24,355 nt of DNA from Methanosarcina sp. UBA5. Its GTDB lineage: Archaea > Halobacteriota > Methanosarcinia > Methanosarcinales > Methanosarcinaceae. Positions 15,369 to 22,772 of the stretch are shown here, in pieces (the first letter of the stretch is position 1; each line of letters begins with the position of its first letter). The stretch is from NCBI RefSeq assembly GCF_002505485.1, contig NZ_DAVG01000077.1:1-24355 (forward strand), read 5' to 3'. The notes under the pieces are model-generated. The model was given only the letters and a program-made list of their open reading frames with translations, made no database searches and was not told the origin of the DNA. Position numbers and translations under genes: made by a program.

Positions 15369-16162
15369 AAAACTTCATCCATACTCCCGCTCCTGTATCC
15401 TTTAAGATCGAGGGCAATATAAGAAAAGCCACAGTTCTGCAATACCTCCAACATTTGATCTCGTATGTTTACCGCTTTTTCAAATTCTTCAGGTATCAAC
15501 TCGATTCTTGCAATTTTGCCATGCAGTCTTACACGTAGATTTGAAAACCCCAGATCGTGCAGCAAATCTTCTGCGTGTTCTATGATTTGCAGCTTTTCAA
15601 CTGTGATTTCTTCCCCATATGGAATTCGCGACACAAGACATGAAGCCGACGGTTTGTTCCAGAAATCAAAGCCACAGTCCTGAGCTAGTTGCCTGATCTG
15701 CTTCTTCTGAATTCCAAGCGAGAGAAAGGGATGAAGGATACCTTCTTCATTACTTGCCTGAAGTCCAGGGCGGTATTCATCGAGATCAGAAGCGTTAATC
15801 CCATCAGCTATTTTTGAAATTCCCAGTTCTTCAGCTTGGTCTTTTAATATCCTGGCAGATTGTTTTTTACATATGTAGCACCGATTGGAGCTATTTTTCC
15901 TGAACTCTTCATTTTCCAGAATCGGAAAAGGAATTATAGAGCAGGATAACCTAAACTTGCGTGCGGTTTCCTTTGCTTCATCAACCGCTCTTCTTGGGAC
16001 AAGAGGCGCATCAAAAAGTACACATTTTACCTTATCCTGAAGTACTTTTTGCGCAAGTAATGCAAGCAAAGTACTGTCTATTCCTCCTGAATACGAAACA
16101 AGTAAATACTCTAATCCTGCAAGTTCTTTGAGCAATGTATCCTGCACATTTTCTTTTTCCAT
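15365..16162 (-). CDS. larE: LarE-type ATP-dependent sulfur transferase
   Basis: A 265-aa PP-loop enzyme. The ATP pyrophosphatase loop is YSGGIDSTLLA (SGGIDS at 25-30), followed by DAPLVPRRAVDEA. It has NRCYICK with Cys95 and Cys98, and SASCLVSRIPYG with Cys175. LarE sulfurises a nicotinate-derived adenylate. Members with only the last Cys sacrifice their own sulfur, while those with a three-Cys set like this one are reported to hold a [4Fe-4S] cluster that relays sulfur. In the absence of larA/larC here, the true acceptor may be different. Length is typical. It starts 60 bases from the 28-bp palindrome that it shares with the divergent sulfur-carrier gene. Downstream lies debris of further genes, the first overlapping its stop codon. 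Confidence 0.88.
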   Translation of the reverse strand: MEKENVQDTLLKELAGLEYLLVSYSGGIDSTLLALLAQKVLQDKVKCVLFDAPLVPRRAVDEAKETARKFRLSCSIIPFPILENEEFRKNSSNRCYICKKQSARILKDQAEELGISKIADGINASDLDEYRPGLQASNEEGILHPFLSLGIQKKQIRQLAQDCGFDFWNKPSASCLVSRIPYGEEITVEKLQIIEHAEDLLHDLGFSNLRVRLHGKIARIELIPEEFEKAVNIRDQMLEVLQNCGFSYIALDLKGYRSGSMDEVL

Positions 16163-16222
16163 GGATTAATACCGACCTTTTAAGTAAAGTTTTTTGACTG
16201 TACCGGAAAGATTAAATTTTCT

Positions 16223-16250
16223 CAGAACATTCACAATTGTGAATGTTCTG
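16223..16250. promoter_or_regulatory. 28-bp palindromic operator between larE and sulfur-carrier gene (site 4)
   Basis: This is a perfect 28-bp palindrome centred between 16236 and 16237. Its inner 14 bp are the shared core TTCACAATTGTGAA and its outer arms are CAGAACA and TGTTCTG. A BoxA-like ATTAAATTTT (16211-16220) precedes it for the plus-strand gene. A weaker TATA-like run (about 16260-16272) serves the minus-strand larE. One site could therefore control both directions. Confidence 0.82.
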
Positions 16251-16355
16251 GAATGGACATTATTAGTAATAATACTTTTTCTCTAGAAAACGAGAATGAA
16301 AGTAGAATTACAGATTACAAAAGTGAGACAAAATGTAAATACTGACGGTGGAAAC

Positions 16356-16634
16356 ATGAAAATTCGAGTAAAAACCTTTGCTCAGATAAAGGACATTCTA
16401 GGAGCGGACAGCTTTCTTGAGTGCCAGGATGGTATCTCAATGAGGGAACTTCTTAAAGCCTTTCGCAAGAGAGCCGGAAAATTCGAAGACCAGCTTTTTT
16501 CCAGGGACGGAGATCTGCATAGTAATTTGGTTTTGATGATGAACGGTGCACGGATTTACGAAGAAGACATTGATTCTCTCATACTTACAGAAGGGGATGA
16601 AGTTACGCTTTTTTCTCCAGTTTCAGGAGGATAA
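16356..16634 (+). CDS. MoaD/ThiS-family ubiquitin-like sulfur carrier
   Basis: A 92-aa beta-grasp protein that ends in SPVSGG, the exposed diglycine tail on which a thiocarboxylate is formed. Typical MoaD features are IRVKTFAQIKDILG at the start, MRELLKAFRKR, LVLMMNGARIYEED (the NG-turn) and LILTEGDEVTLFSPVSGG at the end. GGTGG five bases before ATG 16356 decides the start; the frame is open to 16296, but that adds 20 residues not seen in the family. It should be adenylated by an E1-like enzyme such as the one at 9420-10151 and receive sulfur from a desulfurase. The exact role (molybdopterin, tungstopterin, thiazole, tRNA thiolation or homocysteine synthesis) cannot be read from sequence. It is divergent from larE across a shared operator. 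DUF1890 and DUF1894 follow. Confidence 0.88.
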   Translation: MKIRVKTFAQIKDILGADSFLECQDGISMRELLKAFRKRAGKFEDQLFSRDGDLHSNLVLMMNGARIYEEDIDSLILTEGDEVTLFSPVSGG

Positions 16635-16754
16635 TCTTTAGCGAAAAATATTAGAAAAATATCAGTTTCCACAGAATCTTAATTGCAAAAGTTGAATTTG
16701 AGGATTGACCTGTAATCCATTTTTACAGATAAATATGTAAGAGGTGAAATTTTT

Positions 16755-17213
16755 ATGACCGGTGCAAATGTGCTTCTCATGATGGGATGTCCCGAAGTCC
16801 CAATTCAAACAAGTATTGCCCTGTATCTATCCCATAAGCTGACCAAACTGGGATTTGATGTAACCGTTGCCGGGACAACTGCCGCAAGCAAGCTTTTGAA
16901 GGTCTCAGATTCTGACGGCTATTATGTAAAAAAACTGGTAGATCTCGATAAAACTATAGAGAATATCATTGAAGAAAGAACGGATTTCAACATATGCTTC
17001 GCCTTTATGCATAACGATGCCGGAATGACCTATGCAACGACTATGAGTTCCATTTCTCAGGCCAGGATGTATTCTATAGTCTTTGGCAGGAACGCCGAGG
17101 CTCTGGCCGAAACTATAGAGTTCGACTGTGAAAAGATTGTCGCACAGGACGTTCACAACCCTGTTCGTCTCAAAAACAAACTGGATAAGGTGATGGAGGA
17201 GATAGCCAGATGA
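16755..17213 (+). CDS. DUF1890 family protein (methanogen-specific)
   Basis: A 152-aa protein of unknown function from a family largely confined to methanogens. It begins MTGANVLLMMGCPEVPIQTS, with a conserved-looking GCPE motif (Cys12), followed by YLSHKLTKLGFDVTVAGTTAA, a Rossmann-like beta-alpha-beta pattern, and FAFMHNDAGMTYATTMSSIS in the middle. No membrane segment or signal is seen. The GAGGTG site nine bases before the ATG is strong. Its stop overlaps the next ATG by four bases (ATGA), so DUF1890 and DUF1894 are translationally coupled. The MoaD-like gene lies 120 bases upstream on the same strand and may share the operator-controlled transcript. Confidence 0.85.
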   Translation: MTGANVLLMMGCPEVPIQTSIALYLSHKLTKLGFDVTVAGTTAASKLLKVSDSDGYYVKKLVDLDKTIENIIEERTDFNICFAFMHNDAGMTYATTMSSISQARMYSIVFGRNAEALAETIEFDCEKIVAQDVHNPVRLKNKLDKVMEEIAR

Positions 17214-17584
17214 GTTGTATTGAGCAAATGAAGTACAGGATTCACCTGGAAAGAACAAGCTTCAAGGAGGCCAGGGAGTATATAGAGAAAAATTCGGACG
17301 AGGTTTACTATGTATCCCCAGGGTACAAAATCTTCAAGGACTACTATATAATAGGGATCCCGCCCGTTGCGGTGGGGGCCAAAGGAAATGCTCTAATTTT
17401 TACCTATACAAAACCCTGCTACGGAAGCTTTGTACTGAGCATAGCCAACGAAGACAGTGTGAAGGAGATAAATCGGCTCAGGAAATCGGGAAAAGAAAAG
17501 GAGCTGGCCTCATTAAAGAAAGGTAAACCTCCTGAAAGTACTAGAGCACCCGCAGCCAGCTATCAGGATATCTGGAAAGAATAA
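17210..17584 (+). CDS. DUF1894 family protein (methanogen-specific)
   Basis: A 124-aa soluble protein of unknown function. It is rich in Tyr in the YYVSPGYKIFKDYYIIGIPPVAVG core (about 33-56), and the second half carries FTYTKPCYGSF and a Lys/Glu-rich stretch, ending ASYQDIWKE. The ATG overlaps the DUF1890 stop (ATGA), and GGAGG sits in the end of that gene at about 17193-17198. The conserved pairing of the two families in methanogens suggests the products act together, but no reaction is known to me. Confidence 0.85.
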   Translation: MSCIEQMKYRIHLERTSFKEAREYIEKNSDEVYYVSPGYKIFKDYYIIGIPPVAVGAKGNALIFTYTKPCYGSFVLSIANEDSVKEINRLRKSGKEKELASLKKGKPPESTRAPAASYQDIWKE

Positions 17585-17887
17585 TATCTAAAAGCTGGTC
17601 ATAATCAAGATAACAGAAATAGATAACAGAAAAAGTTCTCAATATAGAGAAAGAAGGGAATTTCGATATAAAGAAAAGGCGAGTTTAACAGAATCCTATC
17701 AACCTTATTTATTCTTCTAACTATGTTTGCAGGTGAGCTGGGCTTTGTTTTTCCCGGTTTTGTAGATTGTTATAGTTTTGGAATCAATTTATGTTGCATA
17801 CATGGCATTGACAACGAGGATCTCAAATTAATCTTAAGAGTTTCACATTTAAATTAAGATCCTTCAGAAGCCAACGTTTTTGAATAA
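17585..17887. other. Convergent intergenic region
   Basis: This lies between the ends of DUF1894 (plus) and the ABC permease (minus). No gene is seen. A short tandem repeat AGATAACAGAAA occurs twice near 17609-17632. ATCTTAA and TTAAGAT (about 17831-17860) form a 7-bp inverted repeat with a long loop. T-rich runs on both strands could end transcription. Confidence 0.45.
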
Positions 17888-18895
17888 TCAAAGAGAGGAA
17901 GCAGAGTTTTCCCCTTCTCCATATGCTGGATGCCAGCGCAGAAAGTGCTTCTGGACACGATCAAAGATGTTCATGATCCCTATAACAACCACTATCATAA
18001 GGATCATGCCTGCAATCACCTTGTCATAGTTTGCAAACTGATGATAGTACTCGATATACCAGCCAAGCCCGGATGTTGCCGCGATCATTTCAGCCACGGT
18101 CAAGGTGATAAATGAAAGTATCAATCCTATCATTGCACCGGAAAATATAGACGGCAGTGCAGCTGGCAGAAGAATTTTCCTTATCATCTGGTAGTCTGAA
18201 AGACCAAGTGTGCGGGCATAATTGATGAGGCGGGGATCTATTGAAAATACTCCATTAACAGAGCCGACAAGGATAGGCCAGAGTGCCCCTATGAAAATTA
18301 AGAAGATTGAAGATGCTCTGAAGGTTGGTAAAAGCACGATGGAATAAGGTAGATATACAGTCGCCGGGATAGGAGACACTGTTTTTGAAATAGGATAGAC
18401 CACATCAAACAACCTTTTTTTCCAGCCGGCATAAAGCCCTATAGGAATTGCAAGGACAAGAGCAAGAAAATATCCTGAAAAAAGTATGCTCAAGGAACTG
18501 GCGATCCCCTCTGTCATCTGTTTGGTGTCGGTCTGGAAGACCATGAAAACCTTCGCAGGACCTGGAAAGATGAAAGAATCGAGCAGCGCAAGTTTTCCAA
18601 GAAACAGTTCCCAGAGAAATAACCCCAGGGAAATGATTAGAAATATATCAGTGATCGAAACAATTTTTTCATAGTTAAAATACAACTTTGCTACATATAT
18701 AAGTGTAATCAGAAGAAGAAAGACAACAAATGCCCTGTTGTCACTTACCGCCTGCTCAGGTGAATCTGGAAATCCCACTGTCATAACAAGAGTAGCAAAC
18801 AAAATGGCAAAAACAGCGACTGACCTGATGATGTTGTTAGATATTATGTTGCCTCTTCCAATTACAGTACCTAAGCTAAAACTATTTTCTGACAT
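17888..18895 (-). CDS. ABC transporter permease, nitrate/sulfonate/taurine type
   Basis: A 335-aa inner-membrane permease (SsuC/TauC-like). The core from about residue 125 has the usual six helices and the EAA loop that contacts the ATPase (LINYARTLGLSDYQMIRKILLPAALPSIFSG, about 225-255), followed by LTLTVAEMIAA-like sequence. An N-terminal extension of about 100 residues adds about three more hydrophobic helices, making it longer than standard SsuC (about 260 aa). It is translationally coupled to the ATPase gene: the upstream stop and this start share bases in TAATG. The imported compound could be a sulfonate, taurine or another small anion; neighbourhood with sulfur genes favours a sulfur source, but that is inference. 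Confidence 0.9.
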   Translation of the reverse strand: MSENSFSLGTVIGRGNIISNNIIRSVAVFAILFATLVMTVGFPDSPEQAVSDNRAFVVFLLLITLIYVAKLYFNYEKIVSITDIFLIISLGLFLWELFLGKLALLDSFIFPGPAKVFMVFQTDTKQMTEGIASSLSILFSGYFLALVLAIPIGLYAGWKKRLFDVVYPISKTVSPIPATVYLPYSIVLLPTFRASSIFLIFIGALWPILVGSVNGVFSIDPRLINYARTLGLSDYQMIRKILLPAALPSIFSGAMIGLILSFITLTVAEMIAATSGLGWYIEYYHQFANYDKVIAGMILMIVVVIGIMNIFDRVQKHFLRWHPAYGEGENSASSL

Positions 18896-19713
18896 TATAC
18901 AACCCTCCTCAATCCATTTTCCTTCTTTTTGGTCTCTTCTACCGTCTCCCCATATAAAATTGAAAGCAGGCGTGACTTAAGAGCAAGATAATTGGGATCA
19001 ATACTGAGGTCCTTACGGAGCCTTGGCCGGGGGAACGGGACTTTGATTAATTCTTTTACACGCCCTGGAGAAGGTGTCATGATGGCAACTCTGTCTGAAA
19101 GCAAAAGAGCTTCGTCTATATCATGCGTAACGAAAAGGACTGTTTTGCGCTGCTCTCCTTCGGACCAGAGATGCAAAAGAAGGTCCTGCATATATATTCT
19201 GTTGAGGGAGTCAAGAGCTCCGAAGGGTTCGTCCATAAGGAAAACTTTAGGGTCCATGGAGAACATCCTGGCGATTGAAGCCCTCTGTCTCATTCCACCT
19301 GAAAGGGTGCCTGGATATGCATCCTTGAATTTTCCAAGTCCTACAAGCTCAAGAAACTTCTGTGCCGTTTTCTCTATCTCTTTGCGTTCCCCAGCATTTT
19401 TTGCATGTTCAATCGCAAAGCAGATATTTTCAAACGTGGTCATCCAGGGAAAGAGTGAATAATCCTGAAATACGGTGCCGCGGTCAGTTCCCGGTCCCTT
19501 TACACGGGCTCCATCTATGAGGACGGAGCCTTCGGATGGAAAACGCAGTCCTGAGACTACATCAATTATCGTACTTTTTCCACAGCCTGATGGGCCAATC
19601 AGAGAAGTGAACTCTCCATTTCCTATGCTCAGGTTAACATCTGATAGGGCTTTATGGCCCGTACCGTTATTTCCATAGGTCAGCGAGATATTCTTTAGAT
19701 CAATTGTTGCCGT
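18895..19713 (-). CDS. ABC transporter ATP-binding protein with non-canonical ACG start
   Basis: A 272-aa SsuB/TauB-like ATPase powering the permease. All motifs are present: Walker A GPSGCGKST (40-48), Q-loop Gln83 in VFQDYSLFPW, signature LSGGMRQR (137-144), Walker B VFLMDEP (Asp161-Glu162) and switch His197 in VTHDIDEA. The family N-terminus TATIDLKNISLTYG begins at ACG (plus-strand 19711-19713), with GGAGG seven bases upstream, exactly where ATG would be expected. No in-frame ATG, GTG or TTG exists before Met91, which lies after Walker A and the Q-loop. So either ACG is used inefficiently as a start, or the gene is newly inactivated by one base change (T to C) or a sequence error. The stop overlaps the permease ATG. 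Confidence 0.88.
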   Translation of the reverse strand, partial: TATIDLKNISLTYGNNGTGHKALSDVNLSIGNGEFTSLIGPSGCGKSTIIDVVSGLRFPSEGSVLIDGARVKGPGTDRGTVFQDYSLFPWMTTFENICFAIEHAKNAGERKEIEKTAQKFLELVGLGKFKDAYPGTLSGGMRQRASIARMFSMDPKVFLMDEPFGALDSLNRIYMQDLLLHLWSEGEQRKTVLFVTHDIDEALLLSDRVAIMTPSPGRVKELIKVPFPRPRLRKDLSIDPNYLALKSRLLSILYGETVEETKKKENGLRRVV

Positions 19714-20315
19714 CTTGATCCCTCCATAAAAATTTAAAGCTGGAAGGGAAGGAAATTTTATGTGAGCCTTTTTCCAGAGATAGGTTTGATTTATGATTCA
19801 TATGATACACCATATAATCCCTCACTTAGTAGATTAAGAGACAACCTTGACTGAAGGCTGTTGCTTTTGTGTCTGAGTTGACCTCTTATTTGTGCTTATT
19901 TTATTCTCATAACCTGAAATTGATACACAATTCCAGTCCAGTGACGAAGAAATCTCATGAATGCCTTAACGAATGACCTGTGAAATTTCAGGAAACGATT
20001 CTGGAAGTGAACTCAGGGTTATGACTCTTCATTAACCGAAGATGATATGATATAGCACGAAAACAAGGAATTTATATGCTGAGAATCAAGCAATTATTGG
20101 TAGAGAAATCTCTATTTTGAACTTTTTGCGGCAAAAGCAACTTAACGAACGAATAAAAATCGAAAAATGAGGCAATTTTGCCTGAATTAAACAGCTTATG
20201 TATAATTAAAGGCTATTTTTACTCGAATATGGATGTATAAATCTCTCATTATCCTATGGACACTTCAGTTAATGGTTTTTTGGCATCAGCTAGAAGAAAC
20301 TCGATGGAGGTACTT
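19714..20315. other. Divergent control region of the ABC importer
   Basis: No gene is seen. For the minus-strand ATPase, TATA-like GATTATATGG lies near 19812-19821. For the plus-strand binding protein, candidates are TTTATATGC (about 20071-20079) and TATGTATAATTAAAGG (about 20196-20211). The inverted repeat AGGCAA-TT-TTGCCT at 20170-20183 is a possible operator. The TTCACAATTGTGAA motif of the sulfur island is absent, so the importer appears to be regulated separately. Confidence 0.45.
20170..20183. promoter_or_regulatory. Inverted repeat before binding-protein gene
   Basis: AGGCAA and TTGCCT flank a TT spacer, giving a 14-bp inverted repeat about 146 bases before the binding-protein ATG, close to BoxA-like sequences. 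It resembles an operator in form but differs in sequence from the sulfur-island palindrome. Confidence 0.35.
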
Positions 20316-21431
20316 ATGGATAAAAAACATATATTCGGGATATTTATTGCTTTAATTGTGCTTGCAGGCATTGGTGTAATCCTGCTGAGCCAGGGAGGCT
20401 CTTCGGATTCTGACAGTTCACAGAAAGTGAATACCTCAACCCCTACCGAACAGAGTATTGATAACTCAGCCTCCAGGCTCAAGACTATCAGGCACGGATA
20501 CCTGCCTTCAAACGGGGGCGCGCTTATCTTTATAGCAAAAGAAGAAGGTTTTTGGACTGAAGAAGACTTAAATGTGGAACTATACCAGTTCACAAAAGGC
20601 CCAGATGCTTATAATGCATTGTTTGGTGACAAAATTGATACAGTGGGAGCTGGCACGGGTGCCCCTGCTACTTTTATTGCAAAGGGAGCAGCTATTACGA
20701 TAATCGGCGGCCTAATGAGCGAGGGTCAGCTTGTGGTGGCAAAGCCTGAGAACTCAAAGGAACTTTCAGATCTAAATAACTGGAAAGGTAAAAAAATTGC
20801 GACAATTGCGATGTCCAGCGGAGACACTGTCTACCGGGCTGCACTGTCAAGGGCGGGTGTAGACTGGAAAAAGGATGTGACTTTTCTCGAATTAAGTTCA
20901 CCTACTGTAATACTTGAGGCAGTTGAAAGTGGAAAAGCTGATGGTGGGATAGTGTGGATCCCATTTGAAATACTCGCACAAAAACAGGGGCTGGCTATAG
21001 CTTCATATTCATATCAATACTATGACAATCACCCATGCTGCCGGATTGTGCTAAAGACCGAGACCTTGAATAAAGACAGAGATACTTATGTGAAGTTTGA
21101 GAAAGGATTGATCAAGGCATACAAGTTTTTCAGCGAAAATCAAAATAAATCCGTTGATGATATTCAGAAATATGTCACTGTCGACAAAGATACAATCCGC
21201 AAATCAACCTGGAATAATTATTTCTATGCATCACCTGACCCCAATAAAAAAGGTGTGGAGGAGTATTATCAGCAAATGAAGGGCAGCGGGTACATTGATA
21301 CGGATGTTAAGGTAGAAGACCATATAGATAGTACAGTATACAAGCAGGCACTTGACGAGTTGATCAAGGAAAATCCGAATGATCAGTTTTATCAGAATCT
21401 GCTATCGGAATATAAGAAAATGAATGAGTGA
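20316..21431 (+). CDS. ABC transporter substrate-binding protein (NMT1/SsuA-like)
   Basis: A 371-aa exported binding protein. The N-terminus is a Lys-Lys start followed by a hydrophobic signal or anchor (about 6-24, ending VILLSQGG), then a Ser/Asp/Thr-rich linker (27-52). The binding fold begins LKTIRHGYLPSNGGALIFIAKEEGFW, as in SsuA/TauA/NMT1 proteins, with GAGTGAPATFIAKGA and GKADGGIVWIPFE further on. An unusual CC pair occurs in NHPCCRIV (about 245-249). No lipobox Cys is seen, so it is probably anchored by the N-terminal helix. The frame opens at 20256, but GGAGGT at 20307-20312 selects ATG 20316. It is divergent from the ATPase/permease genes. The ligand is unknown. Confidence 0.9.
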   Translation: MDKKHIFGIFIALIVLAGIGVILLSQGGSSDSDSSQKVNTSTPTEQSIDNSASRLKTIRHGYLPSNGGALIFIAKEEGFWTEEDLNVELYQFTKGPDAYNALFGDKIDTVGAGTGAPATFIAKGAAITIIGGLMSEGQLVVAKPENSKELSDLNNWKGKKIATIAMSSGDTVYRAALSRAGVDWKKDVTFLELSSPTVILEAVESGKADGGIVWIPFEILAQKQGLAIASYSYQYYDNHPCCRIVLKTETLNKDRDTYVKFEKGLIKAYKFFSENQNKSVDDIQKYVTVDKDTIRKSTWNNYFYASPDPNKKGVEEYYQQMKGSGYIDTDVKVEDHIDSTVYKQALDELIKENPNDQFYQNLLSEYKKMNE

Positions 21432-21510
21432 TCGTAATCATCAGATAAATTCAGAAGAAGCATTGTTTATAAGAAAAATCTAAAAATAAATGAATATATA
21501 GTCGTAGTCA

Positions 21511-21548
21511 TGAAGAGTATTAATATTCTTTAGATTAGATACTCTTCA
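21511..21548. other. 10-bp inverted repeat after the binding-protein gene
   Basis: TGAAGAGTAT (21511-21520) and ATACTCTTCA (21539-21548) are perfect inverted arms around an 18-nt A+T-rich spacer. It could be a terminator stem for the preceding gene or an operator for the truncated copy that follows; no T run follows directly. Confidence 0.45.
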
Positions 21549-21634
21549 GTTTACTGATACTGATTTTTTGTATCAAGCTTAAAATAACTGCTGGTTTTTT
21601 GATTATACCACCCAAGAATATCGCTGAGGAACTT

Positions 21635-21886
21635 ATGGACAAAAAATATCTGCTTATCGGGTGTCTGTGTGCTATTTTTGTGCTTGCAGGCATCTTTTCA
21701 ATGCTACTAAAACCCGATAGCTCATCGGATTCGAGGAGATTACAGGATTTCTATACTTCACCTATTGTTGATTGCTGCAGTGGTTTTGATAATACTTCCA
21801 TGAATATTTCGGATGATACGAATTATTCTACATCTGATGCCAAAACTCTCAGGAACGTTACTAGCTCTCAAAAAGTAACTCGATGA
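21635..21886 (+). pseudogene. Truncated duplicate of the ABC binding-protein gene
   Basis: An 83-codon ORF starts MDKKYLLIGCLCAIFVLAG with GAGG before the ATG. It copies the beginning of the 371-aa binding protein (MDKKHIFGIFIALIVLAG), including shared wording in the signal helix (GTGCTTGCAGGCAT in both), the SSDS linker and the SDAKTLRN stretch (compare SASRLKTIR). The 5' flanks also align (TGGTTTTTTG about 35-45 bases upstream). The binding domain is absent: the frame stops where it should begin. This is most simply a broken tandem duplication. It could still make a small membrane-anchored secreted peptide, so I rate function as undecided. Confidence 0.7.
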
Positions 21887-21902
21887 CCCGGGATTGAGTT
21901 TC

Positions 21903-21923
21903 AACCTTTGAAAAAGGTTTTTT
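21903..21923 (+). terminator. Hairpin plus T-run terminator
   Basis: AACCTTT (21903-21909) pairs with AAAGGTT (21913-21919) over a GAA loop, followed by a run of T. This has the form of an intrinsic terminator and lies 17 bases after the truncated binding-protein copy. Confidence 0.65.
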
Positions 21924-22772
21924 GCACTGGTAAAATAAAGACTTTTTTGTGTTCCAATTTTATGAGTAAAATCGAGCTTTCTAATAAGGTTGATACCGAG
22001 TTAATAGTTTTCTTGAAGGTAGTTTCAGGCACTTTTTGCCATAAAAAAGGGGTTTTAATACTAACAATGAATATTGTAGATTGTTAGTTCTCAATTGCGA
22101 ATTGATGTTTGTAGAATGATAGAAGGCTACATAATTGCAGATCAATTTCACTCTACAACCTGAACATTCGGAGATTGAACACTCGGAGATGCGGTTTAAG
22201 AGTTTTCTCTAAGGATAAAAAGAAAACTGGATCCAAGAATATAAACAGAAAAATCAGGGAGGTGATACTTACCTTTGAAAAGAGGTTCAAATCTAGGTAG
22301 ATGCACAACAAATTGTTAACATGAAAGCTGTAAGAGCTGTAATTAGTTTGGCAATTTATAATCTGGGTTAGCTAGATATGGAAACCTCAAGTTATAATAG
22401 ACACAGAATTGTTTGCATAACCCACAACAAATTAATGTAAAATTCCAGCATGTGTCAAACAGACATAACATCATTTATACAATCCACATCCATAGAAATT
22501 CACAAAAATAATATCAATTCCCATATTTCATAAACAATAAAGAAAAAAAATCATACCGTACTTTATTAGAAAATACTAGTACATGGATTCCAAAATAAGC
22601 TCTTTGTTTAGCAGAAATCCGTTAATCAATGGATCTATTCAGAGGTCAGGTTTGTGACATACTTTGGAATCGCAGTGCTAGATAAATCGGAATAGATACT
22701 ATGATAGTGAATTTTTGCTGGATGTTGAGTACAAGTTGAAGACTCAAAAAGTAAAAGAACTTGAGAAGGAAT
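21924..22772. other. Gene-free A+T-rich stretch before second tRNA-Cys
   Basis: I see no supported gene. A 41-codon ORF starts at 21962 without a ribosome-binding site. TTCTCAATTGCGAA at 22088-22101 matches 12 of 14 bases of the sulfur-island operator, but no gene or clear BoxA adjoins it. GGGAGGTGATAC near 22257-22268 looks like a strong ribosome-binding site but leads only to a very short frame, so it may be the 5' relic of a lost gene. Confidence 0.5.

Noticed and set aside
21962..22087. 41-codon ORF
   Set aside because: No ribosome-binding site or recognisable motif in a gene-free A+T-rich stretch.
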